Positions 8,771 to 17,385 are shown, counted from the first letter of the stretch. The stretch is 64,000 nucleotides of DNA from Granulicoccus phenolivorans DSM 17626 = NBRC 107789 = JCM 15570 (GCF_000423085.1 NZ_AUHH01000010.1:62001-126000), one strand, 5' to 3'. The notes: generated by a model not told the origin, from the letters alone. Made by a program: numbers and translations.

Positions 8771-8781
8771 GAGGGAGTGTC

Positions 8782-9642
8782 ATGGGAACCTTGTCCGAGC
8801 AACGGTCGGAGGTCGCCACGGACGCCTTGGTCGGTGTGACCCGCCACGGCGACCAGGGCGAGATCGCCGTGCTGACGTTGAACCGACCCGGGGCGTTGAA
8901 CGCCATGAACGACGGCCTGGTGGCCGCCATGGCGGAAGCATTGGACGCCGCGGCCGCCGACGACACCATCAAGGTCGTGATGGTGACCGGTGCCGGACGC
9001 GCCTTCTGCGTGGGCGGCGACCTCAAGGACTTCTTGTCGATCCAGGGCGACGCGATCGCCTTCCCCGCCTTCGTCGACCGCTACATCGCGCTCTGCGATC
9101 GCATCCGGGCGCTGCCCAAGCCGGTGATCGCGCTCATCAACGGGGTGTGCGTGGCCGGCGGTCTCGAACTCGTGCTCGCCTGCGACCTGGCCGTCGCGGC
9201 CCGGTCGGCCTCGATCGGGGACGCCCACCTCAACTACGCCCAGGTGGGTGGCGCCGGCGCCATGACCCGTCTCCCGCGCCTCATCGGCCCGGCCCGCACA
9301 AAGGAGCTCGTATTCAGCTCGCGGGTCCTGTCGGCCGAGGAGGCCCACGAATGGGGCCTGGTCAACGACGTCTTCGACGACGGCGAACTCCTCGCGTCAG
9401 GTCTGGCCGTGGCCGCGCCGATCGCGGCCAAGAGCGCCCGGGCGCTGGCCACGGTCAAGACGATGATCGACGTCTGTGGTGCGGCCCCGATTCCCGAGGC
9501 AGCGCGGCTGGAGCGCGAGTACGCGCTGCGCTTCTGCCTCACCGATCCGGACGCCGCTGAAGGAATCCGGGCCTTTTCCGAGCGGCGGACACCCGTGTGG
9601 CCCGCTGCAGCCCACCACCCGACGAGCGCGCCGAGCGCCTGA
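8782..9642 (+). CDS. crotonase (enoyl-CoA hydratase/isomerase) family protein
   Basis: This crotonase-fold protein has about 286 residues. It keeps the oxyanion segments FCVGGDLKDF and VCVAGGLELVLACD, including the first catalytic Glu. The second segment reads IGDAHLNYAQVGGAG, so His stands where hydratases have the second Glu, as in the crotonase at 3043. The ATG at 8782 follows GGGAGGGAG at about 6 nt and is preferred over an ATG at 8767 inside the operator region. It is the first gene of a two-gene plus-strand operon with the alpha/beta hydrolase 17 bp downstream. An isomerase, C-C lyase or hydrolase of a CoA ester is plausible. Confidence 0.85.
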   Translation: MGTLSEQRSEVATDALVGVTRHGDQGEIAVLTLNRPGALNAMNDGLVAAMAEALDAAAADDTIKVVMVTGAGRAFCVGGDLKDFLSIQGDAIAFPAFVDRYIALCDRIRALPKPVIALINGVCVAGGLELVLACDLAVAARSASIGDAHLNYAQVGGAGAMTRLPRLIGPARTKELVFSSRVLSAEEAHEWGLVNDVFDDGELLASGLAVAAPIAAKSARALATVKTMIDVCGAAPIPEAARLEREYALRFCLTDPDAAEGIRAFSERRTPVWPAAAHHPTSAPSA

Positions 9643-9659
9643 TCCGAAGGAGAGCGACC

Positions 9660-10373
9660 ATGTCCTCCCTGTCCACCGAAACCGAAGCCAACGGCCAGAC
9701 CGGTTCGTGCGTCATCATACCCGGCGGGGGTAGCGCGGGCCTGAACTGGACGACTGCGGCCGAAATGCTGCAGGCCACCGTCCTACCCTTGCCCGAACTC
9801 GACGACGTCGCGGCGATGGCGTCCGAACTCGTGCCCGCCGTCGCCGCGCTTCCCCGTCCGCTGACCCTCGTCGGCGCGTCCCTGGGCGCCATGGTGGCGC
9901 TGGAGATCGCCCAACAGGTTCCCGTGGACGCCCTCGTCCTGGCCGCCGCCGGGTTCGGTATCGATGTCGGTCAGGACTTCCTCGACTGGATCGGTCGCGC
10001 ACCGTCCGACCTCTTCCCCAAGCTCGCTCGGGTATCCCTGGCTCCCGAAGCCCCCGCCGACGTCGTAGCAACCGCGATCAAAGACTGGGAGGCCCGCGGC
10101 TCCCAGACCGTGCACCGCCACCTCAGCGCCCTGCAGCGGTACAAGCCGCATTCCGGCAAGGCGTTGACGGTCCCGACCTACGTCCTGTGGGGTGAGCACG
10201 ACAAGGCCGTGCCGCTGCAGTCCCACGTCGAGCTCGCCGCGCAGCTCGGCGGCGTGGTCGTGCCGATCGTCAACGCCGGCCACATGCCCTTCCTCGAACA
10301 GCCTAGGACGGTCGTCAGCTGGATCCTCAAGGCCATCGCCGAGACCGAGGAGACCGCGTCCGACGTCGACTGA
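9660..10373 (+). CDS. alpha/beta hydrolase
   Basis: This alpha/beta-fold hydrolase has about 237 residues. It shows an N-terminal PGGGSAGLNW loop, the nucleophile elbow VGASLGAM, an acid in WGEHDKAVPL and a histidine in NAGHMPFLEQP, so the whole catalytic triad can be traced. GGAGAG precedes the ATG. Being co-transcribed with a crotonase, it may act as a thioesterase, lactonase or C-C hydrolase after the crotonase step. The N-terminal loop resembles that of the partial hydrolase at the left edge of the window, which suggests paralogues within the regulon. Confidence 0.85.
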   Translation: MSSLSTETEANGQTGSCVIIPGGGSAGLNWTTAAEMLQATVLPLPELDDVAAMASELVPAVAALPRPLTLVGASLGAMVALEIAQQVPVDALVLAAAGFGIDVGQDFLDWIGRAPSDLFPKLARVSLAPEAPADVVATAIKDWEARGSQTVHRHLSALQRYKPHSGKALTVPTYVLWGEHDKAVPLQSHVELAAQLGGVVVPIVNAGHMPFLEQPRTVVSWILKAIAETEETASDVD

Positions 10374-10395
10374 CCGACACGGCCCCAACGCCCAC

Positions 10396-10431
10396 GAGGG
10401 CGGTCGAAGCACAAGATGCCTCGACCGCCTC
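10396..10431. terminator. terminator between convergent units
   Basis: GAGGGCGGTCGA pairs with TCGACCGCCTC across a 13-base loop. It lies between the end of the plus-strand alpha/beta hydrolase (10373) and the end of the minus-strand binding-protein gene (10458), so it can serve both. There is no clear T tract. Confidence 0.55.
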
Positions 10432-10457
10432 GCTCCATGTGGGGCGCCTCCGGAACA

Positions 10458-11483
10458 CTAACGAGCCGGTGGTGCGACCAACTCCTCATAGGTTATGGCG
10501 CGGCCACCCTGACCCCACGCCTTCGATTTCTCGATCATCGACTCGATGGCGTCGCGATGGATCTCGGTGGAGACGATCGATGCCTGGGTCGCCCTCGCGG
10601 AATCGACGGCTGCCCGATTCTCCGGCACGCCGTAGGTGCTGGTGAGGAGGTTGTCGACAACCTCCTGGTGCTCGGGATCATCGATGGCATCGATCGAGCG
10701 ATCCAACCCGGCGCAGAAGCGCCTGGCCACGTCCGGGTTGGCTTCAACCCATTCCTTGGTCGCCGTGAACGCGGAACTGTAGCCTGCGAAGGACGGAATC
10801 GACTCGGTCTTCAGCACGCTGAAGCCGCCGTCGGCGACGATCTGGACGTCGACGTAAGGCGGCACGAATGCGGCGTCCACCTGGCCCTGCGTCAGCGCAG
10901 TCCGAGCCGCGTCGGGCTTGATACCGATGATGGTGAGGTCCTTCTCGGGATCGATGCCGAGGCCCCGCAGCCCGTCGCGCAGCATCAGGTCGATGGAATC
11001 ACCGACTGCCGCGACCGAGATCGTCTTACCCTTCAGGGATCGCAGGACGTCCTGCCAATCGTCGCCGTTACCCTCCGCCGGCATCGACGCGTCCATCGTC
11101 GTCAACCGCTGGGTGAAGACCGGCGTGCTGCCGCAGAAGAACACGAAGTGCTGACCGTTCTCGCGGGCAACGATGAGGTTGGGCGTGGCCTGCAGCGACA
11201 TGTCGATCGAACCGGCCATCTGCGCTGCCATCGCGGCTGTCGGGTCCGCTGTGACGATCTCCAGATCGATGCCCTCGTCCTTGAAGATCCCCAACTGCTG
11301 GCCCAGTTCCACCGGGAACCGGGGGAAGCTGGAGCCTGCTGTCGCAACCGACACCTTGATGAGCGCATCCTGGCCACCTTGGTCCGGTTGCTGAGCGACA
11401 CAGCCCGCAGCAAGCACAGCCGCCGACACCAGGGCCACTGCAACTGCAGGGCGGAGGCCGATTGACTTCCTCGGCATCATCAT
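10458..11483 (-). CDS. NMT1/SsuA-like ABC substrate-binding lipoprotein
   Basis: The protein has about 341 residues. A basic start and hydrophobic signal end in the lipobox LAAGC, so it should be a lipid-anchored extracytoplasmic binding protein. The rest (LGQQLGIFKDEGIDLEIV, then DMSLQATPNLIVA) is typical of the NMT1/THI5/SsuA family, which binds small organic anions, sulfonates or pyrimidines. Three consecutive ATG codons (11483, 11480, 11477) follow GGAGAAAGGA. It is the last gene of the operon that starts at 16342. No permease or ATPase lies next to it; the only ABC core in the regulon is the Liv system at 21432-24958. Confidence 0.85.
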   Translation of the reverse strand: MMMPRKSIGLRPAVAVALVSAAVLAAGCVAQQPDQGGQDALIKVSVATAGSSFPRFPVELGQQLGIFKDEGIDLEIVTADPTAAMAAQMAGSIDMSLQATPNLIVARENGQHFVFFCGSTPVFTQRLTTMDASMPAEGNGDDWQDVLRSLKGKTISVAAVGDSIDLMLRDGLRGLGIDPEKDLTIIGIKPDAARTALTQGQVDAAFVPPYVDVQIVADGGFSVLKTESIPSFAGYSSAFTATKEWVEANPDVARRFCAGLDRSIDAIDDPEHQEVVDNLLTSTYGVPENRAAVDSARATQASIVSTEIHRDAIESMIEKSKAWGQGGRAITYEELVAPPAR

Positions 11484-11509
11484 GTTCCTTTCTCCGCAAC
11501 GTGGCGGGG

Positions 11510-12304
11510 TCAGCGGCCGGCCCACTCGCCGCCGTCGAGCCGGTAGTACTCCCCGGTCGTCCAGGCGGACGCATCACTCGCCAGGTGCAACACGACCTCG
11601 GCGACATCGGCCGGCACTCCCAACCTGCCCAGCGGGATGTCCCGGGTCAGGTCGGCGACGACCTCCTCCCGGGTCGAGTCGGACGTCTTCTCCAGATGGT
11701 CCAGGTACTTCTCGGTCATCTCAGTGCGGATGAACGCCGGGCAGACCGCATTGCAGCGCACCCCGTGCCGGCCGTAGTCCACCGCGATCGAGCGGGTCAG
11801 GCCGAGCAGCGCGTGCTTGCTCACCACGTACGGCATCTGGCCCGGCTTTGCGTACAGTGCGGCCAGCGAGGCGATCATCACGATTGATCCGCGGCGGGCG
11901 GCCATCATCGTCGGCAGGACCGCCTGCGACATCAGCATCGGTCCGAGCACGTTGACATCCAGCTGTTTGCGCATCGACTCGGCGCGGACCTCGTGAGCCA
12001 CACCCACGCGTGCGATACCGGCGTTGTTGACCAGCACGTCGATGGCACCGAACACCGCGAGCGCCTGGTCGGCAGTACGCCGGCAGTCCTCGAGGCTGGT
12101 GTGGTCCATGGTGACCGCGCTCGCCCGGCCCCCGGATTCCCGGATCCGATCCGCGGTGCTGGTCGCGGCCTCACCGTTCAGGTCTGCGCACACGACCGCG
12201 GCACCCGCTGCGGCGAGGCGCTCTGCGATCGCCGCCCCGTTTCCGGCTCCGGCCCCGGTGACGATCGCGACCCGACCGGCCAGCGCGGCGTCCACGATGC
12301 TCAC
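11510..12304 (-). CDS. short-chain dehydrogenase/reductase
   Basis: This SDR has about 264 residues with TGAGAGNG in the nucleotide loop, NNAG, a Ser in IVMIASLAALY, YVVSKHA and a C-terminal YYRLDGG. The start is GTG at 12304 and overlaps the Ltp stop as GTGA. It is embedded with the second Ltp/DUF35 pair, the CoA-transferase and the phosphotriesterase-like gene. It is a NAD(P)-dependent oxidoreductase acting on a pathway intermediate; 3-hydroxyacyl-CoA oxidation is one option. Confidence 0.88.
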   Translation of the reverse strand: MSIVDAALAGRVAIVTGAGAGNGAAIAERLAAAGAAVVCADLNGEAATSTADRIRESGGRASAVTMDHTSLEDCRRTADQALAVFGAIDVLVNNAGIARVGVAHEVRAESMRKQLDVNVLGPMLMSQAVLPTMMAARRGSIVMIASLAALYAKPGQMPYVVSKHALLGLTRSIAVDYGRHGVRCNAVCPAFIRTEMTEKYLDHLEKTSDSTREEVVADLTRDIPLGRLGVPADVAEVVLHLASDASAWTTGEYYRLDGGEWAGR

Positions 12305-13485
12305 TGGGGATCACGCCCGAGGACGACGCTGCCGCAGCCCCAGAAGGGTGCGCCGGAACAGGCCTGGGTCAGGTTGACATCCGCGACCTGGTTCTCGCCG
12401 CACACACCCTGGATCTGCCGAACCGCTTCGATCAGCTGGGCGGTACCGTGCAGCCGGCCCATGCCCAGGCTGCCACCGCTGGTATTGAGCGGCAACTCGC
12501 CGTCCACCGCGATGCGCCCGTCCCGGACGAACTCGTGTGCCTCGCCCGGACCGCAGTAGCCCAGGGCCTCGAGCCAGGTGTAGACCAGCATGCTGAACCC
12601 GTCGTACACGTTGGCCTGGTCGATGTCCTTCGGCCCGACCCCGGCGGACTCCCACAGGACCCGCCCCATGTGACGCCCCCCGCGCTCGATGTCCTCCAGC
12701 GTGGGTGTCACGTGGTATCCACGCTCATTGCCGAGTGACGCGTAACCCAACAGGTACGCGGGGGTGGACCGCAGGTCCTTGGCCCGCTCGGCCGAGGTGA
12801 CGATCACTGCACCGGCCCCGTCGACCGACATGTCGCAGTCGAGCCGGGAGAATGGGTAGGCCACCATCGGGTCGTTCACGTACTGCTCATGGGTGATCGG
12901 CTTGCCGAACCAGACCGCCTCTGGGTTGCGGGATGCGTTGAGGCGGTTGTTCACGGCGAAATGGGCCATGTCCTCGCGCGTGGCACCGTACTTCTCCAAG
13001 TACCGGGAGTACACCAGCCCGTTGATCGCGACCTGATTCATCAGCCCGTACGGACCGAGGTACTGGTCGGGCCCGCCTGCCTCGCGGGAGGTGTAGGCCC
13101 CGAACCGACCCTTGGGATTGTGCATGGCCCGCCACGCGACAGCGTAGTCACACGCACCCGCAGCCACTGCCTGCGACGCCTCGATGACTGAACCGACGAA
13201 CGAGCCGGGGTCAACCTGCACGGTGTAGCGGGGCTCCTTCATCCGCAACGCCCGCTGCATGTAGTGGGCGCTGACGTAGTCGACCCCGTCCGTGGCCCCG
13301 GCACCGATGCGCGAGGGGTTGGGGTACACCGACAGGCCGTCGAGGTCGCTGACCGGAATGCCCGCGTCGGCGGCTGCGCCCCGAACCGCGTCCATGGCCA
13401 GGACGCCGAGCGGCACGTCGCCACGACGAGATACGGTCGAGAAGGCAGCACCGACGATCGCCGTCTTGCCACGGATGGTGTTCAC
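12301..13485 (-). CDS. thiolase-like lipid-transfer (Ltp/SCP-x type) protein, second copy
   Basis: This is a second Ltp-type thiolase-fold protein, about 394 residues. It is clearly different in sequence from the one at 7367 but has the same layout: IVGAAFS at the N-terminus, LDCDMSVDGAGAVIVTS in the middle and LNTSGGSLGMGRLHG near the end. GTG at 13485 follows AAGGAG. The DUF35 gene lies 81 bp upstream in the same operon. With that partner it could be a retro-aldolase, giving the pathway two C-C cleavage steps; this follows the Ltp2-ChsH2 precedent and is not shown by the sequence. Thiolase-type condensation or cleavage is the alternative. Confidence 0.85.
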   Translation of the reverse strand: MNTIRGKTAIVGAAFSTVSRRGDVPLGVLAMDAVRGAAADAGIPVSDLDGLSVYPNPSRIGAGATDGVDYVSAHYMQRALRMKEPRYTVQVDPGSFVGSVIEASQAVAAGACDYAVAWRAMHNPKGRFGAYTSREAGGPDQYLGPYGLMNQVAINGLVYSRYLEKYGATREDMAHFAVNNRLNASRNPEAVWFGKPITHEQYVNDPMVAYPFSRLDCDMSVDGAGAVIVTSAERAKDLRSTPAYLLGYASLGNERGYHVTPTLEDIERGGRHMGRVLWESAGVGPKDIDQANVYDGFSMLVYTWLEALGYCGPGEAHEFVRDGRIAVDGELPLNTSGGSLGMGRLHGTAQLIEAVRQIQGVCGENQVADVNLTQACSGAPFWGCGSVVLGRDPQ

Positions 13486-13566
13486 TGAGGATCTCCTTCG
13501 AGGGGGTGGGACCCGGCCGGGCGTACTGCGGGGGGCCGACTCCCGACATGCGGTTGGTCGGATCGG

Positions 13567-14001
13567 TCAGGATTCGGACGGCGTGAACTGCGGCAGCACC
13601 CAGCCGTCGCGGATGGTTTCGAAGACGGCGGTCACTTTCATCCCCACGTGGACCGCCGTGGGATCGGCGTCGATGAGATTCGCCGCGAGCTGGACCTCCG
13701 GGTCCTCGTCCAGTGCCACCAGCACGCCGATGTAGGGCACCTGCCCCTCGAAACCGGCCACCAGTTTCTCGTACATCACCGTCCAGCCGGCCACTTCGCC
13801 CCGTCCGGAGACTGGCACGAAGGCCAGGCCGCTGGTCAGGCAAGTGAAGCACTGCGGCACCGGCGGATGGTAATAGGCGGCGCACTGGTCGCACTGCTGG
13901 ATCCGCAGGTCGCCGTGTTCCTTCACCGCCTCCCAGAATCCTTCCGAGACCTCGTCCGGTACCGGCACGGGGCGATCGATCGATGAATCGGCCAACTGCA
14001 T
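13567..14001 (-). CDS. DUF35 zinc-ribbon/OB-fold protein, second copy
   Basis: This DUF35 protein has about 144 residues. Zinc-ribbon cysteines occur as QCDQC and QCFTC, followed by an OB-fold (GEVAGWTVMYEKLV...VALDEDPEVQLAANL). The ATG at 14001 is supported by GAGGAG 8 nt upstream. It lies between the CoA-transferase and the second Ltp gene. This reverses the Ltp - DUF35 order of the first pair, so the two modules are not a simple recent duplication. It is likely the partner subunit of the Ltp protein at 12301. Confidence 0.85.
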   Translation of the reverse strand: MQLADSSIDRPVPVPDEVSEGFWEAVKEHGDLRIQQCDQCAAYYHPPVPQCFTCLTSGLAFVPVSGRGEVAGWTVMYEKLVAGFEGQVPYIGVLVALDEDPEVQLAANLIDADPTAVHVGMKVTAVFETIRDGWVLPQFTPSES

Positions 14002-14032
14002 GGCGCTGTCTCCTCGTCGTGAGTACTGGTGG

Positions 14033-15307
14033 TCAGCGGGAGGCGACCGGGGCATGAGTCTCGGCGACCACACCCTTGTCGATCAGGTTGTCGACATCGG
14101 AGTCAGACATGCCCAGCGACTCGATCAGGATCTCGCGGGTCTGCTCACCGGGGGTGGCGATGCGTGGCACCGTGTGCACGCCTAGCTCCTCGAACCCCGA
14201 CATCTTGATCGGGTTGCCAACGACCTTGAGGCGCGCACCGCGCTCCTCCTCCACCTCGGTGAACATGCGCCGGGCAACGTAGTGCGGCTCATGCATGGTC
14301 TCCACGGGGGTCAGGATCGGGGCGGCGGCCAGACCGGCGTTGCGCAGGACTCCGGCGGCCTCGGACTTGGTCATGCTGGCTGCCCACTCCGCCACCGCCG
14401 GCGTCACGATCTCCTCCAGGGCGGCCCGGCGGGTGGCCGTGGTCATGATGCGGGAGTCGGTGATCCATTCCGGGTGACCGACCGTGTTGCAGAAACGGCC
14501 CCAGTGCGACTCGTCGTTGGCCGCCGAATCGAGGATGACGAGGGTGAAGGCACCGTCGCCGGCCTGGAAGGTCAGCGTGCCGAAACCGGCGTTGTTCAGT
14601 TCGGCGGAACGTGCAGCAGCCGACTCGTCGGCGATCTCGGCAAGATTATTGATCAGCACCCGTCGCTCGCTCAGCGTCAGCAGGGCGTCGGCCATCGAGA
14701 TGTCGACGTACTGCCCCTTGCCGTGTTGGTCGCGGTCGCGGAGGGCGACCATGATGCCGATCATGCAGAACAGGGTCGAGATGATGTCACCGAGAGCGAT
14801 ACCGGCCTTGCCGGGCTCGTCACCCTGCGCGTTCGCGACGCCACTCATCGACTCGGCGATCGGCCCGTAGGAGGCCAGGTTCCACACCGGGCTGGGCAGG
14901 AAGTCCTGGTGCCCGAAGCCGCTCATCGACGCATAAACGAGTTTCGGGTTGAGCGCCGAAAGCGCTGTGTACCCCAGTCCGTACTTCTCGATGACGCCCG
15001 GTCGGTAGTTCTCGGCGAACACGTCGGCCGACGCGGCCAACGAACGAGCAATCTCCTGGCCCCGCGGATCACGGAGATTGATGGCGATGCGCCGCTTGTG
15101 CCGCCCGCTGCGCAGGCGCCAGCGAGTGTCGGGGTCGTCACGGAAGCTCACGTGCTCGATGTCGATCACGTCGGCGCCGAAGTCGGCGAACAACTGGGTG
15201 CCGAACGGCATGGCAACCAGCAACTCGGCGGCGACGACCTTCACGCCGTGCAAGGGAAGACGCCCATCGAGTCGCAACGGGGACTGGGTGGTGTCGGGGG
15301 CCATCAT
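14033..15307 (-). CDS. type III CoA-transferase (CaiB/BaiF family)
   Basis: The protein has about 424 residues of the CaiB/BaiF family, which moves CoA between carboxylic acids through an enzyme-bound aspartyl-CoA. Typical features are the N-terminal LHGVKVVAAELLVAMPFGTQLFADFGADVIDIE, a Rossmann-like NLRDPRG and the GIALGDIISTLF segment holding the conserved catalytic Asp. Two adjacent ATGs (15307, 15304) follow GAGAGGAG. It gives the regulon a second CoA-activation route besides the ligase at 658, probably using a pathway product such as a short acyl-CoA as donor. Confidence 0.9.
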   Translation of the reverse strand: MMAPDTTQSPLRLDGRLPLHGVKVVAAELLVAMPFGTQLFADFGADVIDIEHVSFRDDPDTRWRLRSGRHKRRIAINLRDPRGQEIARSLAASADVFAENYRPGVIEKYGLGYTALSALNPKLVYASMSGFGHQDFLPSPVWNLASYGPIAESMSGVANAQGDEPGKAGIALGDIISTLFCMIGIMVALRDRDQHGKGQYVDISMADALLTLSERRVLINNLAEIADESAAARSAELNNAGFGTLTFQAGDGAFTLVILDSAANDESHWGRFCNTVGHPEWITDSRIMTTATRRAALEEIVTPAVAEWAASMTKSEAAGVLRNAGLAAAPILTPVETMHEPHYVARRMFTEVEEERGARLKVVGNPIKMSGFEELGVHTVPRIATPGEQTREILIESLGMSDSDVDNLIDKGVVAETHAPVASR

Positions 15308-15367
15308 CGGCTCCTCTCTCCGCTCCGGGGAGCGTGTTCGGGTGCGGGCAGGTGGGACGCGCGGTCG

Positions 15368-16342
15368 TCAGACTGCGCGCGGGGAATCGGACAGGTGGGT
15401 GGTATCGCCGGGGTTCACGGCCGCGACCGAGGGATCCAGCCAGCGTTTGACGTTGTGGATCATCATCAGGTCACGTTCCTGCTGGGAGACGCCGCGCCGC
15501 TCGAGCTCGGGCAACACCTCGTCCAGCACATACGTCATCGGACGGATCGGTGTGATGACGTCGATGTCGCAGGATGCGTCCTGCGACAGCATCATGCGAT
15601 CCGCGTAACCGGCTTCGGCCATCCGGACCACGGTGTCGAGGCGCGGCTCGTTGGCCAGGATGCTTTCGAGGGTGAACCGGTCCATGCCGAGGAACGACCC
15701 TCGGTCGGCCACGCTGCGCAGGTAGTCGACGTCCTGGGTGTCGCCGCAATGACCGATGATCACCCGGGACAGGTCGACGCCCTCACTCGCGAGAACGTCC
15801 TGCTGGAGCAGGCCGATCCGGTTGGTGGGCGAGGAGTGCGTCATGATCGGGACGCCGGTGGCCAGGTGTGCCCGCGCCGTGGCACGCAGCGCCCTCTCGA
15901 CGTCGGGGGTGAGGCCGCCGGCCTCGGTCGCGACCTTCAGAAATGCGGCCTTGATATCGGTGCCCTGGATCCCGACCTCGACGTCGCGCACCATGGCGTC
16001 GACCATGACCGCGTCAGGTCGTCCCGCGAAGAAGCGCGGCAGCACGTCCAGGGTGTAGATGCCGGTGGCAACCAGGATGTTGAGCCCGGTTGCCTCGGCC
16101 ACGGAGCGGACGAAGCGCACATCACGACCGCGGCCGAGCACCGTCGGGTCACAGATCGTACGAACGCCGGCCGCCGCCACCACCTCCAGCCTCTCGATGA
16201 CCGTGCTGCGGGCCAGCTCGTCGTCGAAGAGATGTGGGAACTGGACGGACTCGGGCTCGCCCTTCACACGAACGTGCTCGTGCGACAGCGTCACCCCCAG
16301 GGCTTGGACATCCACCGGGCCGAGCACGGTATCAACAGCCAT
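15368..16342 (-). CDS. phosphotriesterase-family amidohydrolase (probable lactonase)
   Basis: The protein has about 324 residues of the phosphotriesterase branch of the amidohydrolases. The binuclear-metal ligands can be followed: HEH near residues 21-23, a Lys in AAFLKVAT (the carboxylated bridge), His in THSSP, His in GHCGD and Asp in LSQDAS. ATG at 16342 follows GAGGAG, and an operator (16359-16378) lies 17 bp upstream, so this gene heads the operon. Many homologues are lactonases rather than true phosphotriesterases. Ring-lactone opening in the catabolic route is therefore a reasonable guess, not a demonstrated function. Confidence 0.87.
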   Translation of the reverse strand: MAVDTVLGPVDVQALGVTLSHEHVRVKGEPESVQFPHLFDDELARSTVIERLEVVAAAGVRTICDPTVLGRGRDVRFVRSVAEATGLNILVATGIYTLDVLPRFFAGRPDAVMVDAMVRDVEVGIQGTDIKAAFLKVATEAGGLTPDVERALRATARAHLATGVPIMTHSSPTNRIGLLQQDVLASEGVDLSRVIIGHCGDTQDVDYLRSVADRGSFLGMDRFTLESILANEPRLDTVVRMAEAGYADRMMLSQDASCDIDVITPIRPMTYVLDEVLPELERRGVSQQERDLMMIHNVKRWLDPSVAAVNPGDTTHLSDSPRAV

Positions 16343-16358
16343 TTCATCTCCTCAGTAA

Positions 16359-16378
16359 CCAACCAGTCGGTCGGTCGG
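16359..16378. promoter_or_regulatory. regulon operator, site 5
   Basis: The half sites are CCAACCAGTC and GGTCGGTCGG; the right half is degenerate (GGT CGGT repeats). The site lies 17 bp before the phosphotriesterase-like start at 16342. Confidence 0.65.
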
Positions 16379-16428
16379 TTAGCAGTCTACGTTCTGGTCA
16401 CCGTCACGTCAACGAACTCGGGCGGACC

Positions 16429-17385
16429 TCACGGCTCAGTGCGCTCGTCGGCGAAGTCCACCCAGAATCCGGGGACGACCTCGGGGCCCACGCGCAGCAG
16501 TATCCTGCCGTCCACCCAGGTGAGCTCCCGGAAGGGGGTGCCTCGGTCGGCGAGGTCCCGCTTCTTCGCCTCGAGGTCACCGACGGTGATCCGGGTCGCG
16601 AAGGTGCCCTCGCCGTGAGCGTCGAACAGCTGCGTCGCATCGAGATCGGCCGCCGGTTCGATGAGTTCGAACTTCGCCGACCTGGGGTTCGCCAGCTCCA
16701 TGGTCGCCGAGCGCGACCCAGGTTCGCCCGTGATGGCGCCGGCCGCCCACCCGACCCGGTCGGCCAGCGTCGCAACCGTGGCCGCCACGTCCCGGACGAT
16801 GTAGCTACGGGCCGCCATCCGCACCATCGCGGCCGACCCCTCGACCACCTCCGCGATCGGCTCAGCCGCCGGCCACGGGTCCGGCAGCATCAGGCTCTGG
16901 GTGGGGATGAACTCCATCATCAGCCCCGCGTCGTCGGCGGGCTCGTACGGCTCGGCCGGATCCGTCCCGAACCCGATCCACAGCCGCGGGTGCCCCAGCT
17001 CGGCCGACGGCGGGTCGACCCGATGGCGGACACCTCGCTCCCGCAGGTGCGCGATCAGCCCATCCATGTCGGAGGTGGTGAGCACGGTGGCGTGCGTCTT
17101 GACGGGGCGCTCCCCCTGCAGCCTGTCGACCAGGGCGATGTTGGCACTGATGTCGGTGGGCCCGAACCGGGTCTGCGGATAGTCGGAGATCACCTCGAGA
17201 CGACTGGGCGACAACGCACGGGACGGGTGCACGCGGGCGAACATCGCGGCGTAGCCGTGGCTGTCCGAGTGCTGCATCCACGAGTGCTTGGGGCGCGGCA
17301 GCCCAAGGCGCTCGACAAGGGCGTCGACGGTCGCGTCGACGTCGGCAACAATCCCGTCGGGGGAATGGACCATGTCGAACTTCAT
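16429..17385 (-). CDS. VOC (glyoxalase/dioxygenase superfamily) protein
   Basis: The protein has about 318 residues with two vicinal-oxygen-chelate-like halves. The first (MKFDMVHSPDGIV...HSWMQHSDSHGYAAMF) and the C-terminal half (ATRITVGDLEAKKRDLADRG...GRILLRVGPEVVPGFWVDF) both have the beta-alpha-beta pattern of the family. VOC proteins include extradiol dioxygenases, glyoxalases and epimerases; the metal ligands here could not be assigned with confidence. ATG at 17385 was chosen because it overlaps the ancestral stop of the upstream acyl-CoA dehydrogenase as ATGA. With that gene frameshifted, ribosomes now terminate 77 bp earlier, so coupling may be weakened. Confidence 0.75.
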   Translation of the reverse strand: MKFDMVHSPDGIVADVDATVDALVERLGLPRPKHSWMQHSDSHGYAAMFARVHPSRALSPSRLEVISDYPQTRFGPTDISANIALVDRLQGERPVKTHATVLTTSDMDGLIAHLRERGVRHRVDPPSAELGHPRLWIGFGTDPAEPYEPADDAGLMMEFIPTQSLMLPDPWPAAEPIAEVVEGSAAMVRMAARSYIVRDVAATVATLADRVGWAAGAITGEPGSRSATMELANPRSAKFELIEPAADLDATQLFDAHGEGTFATRITVGDLEAKKRDLADRGTPFRELTWVDGRILLRVGPEVVPGFWVDFADERTEP

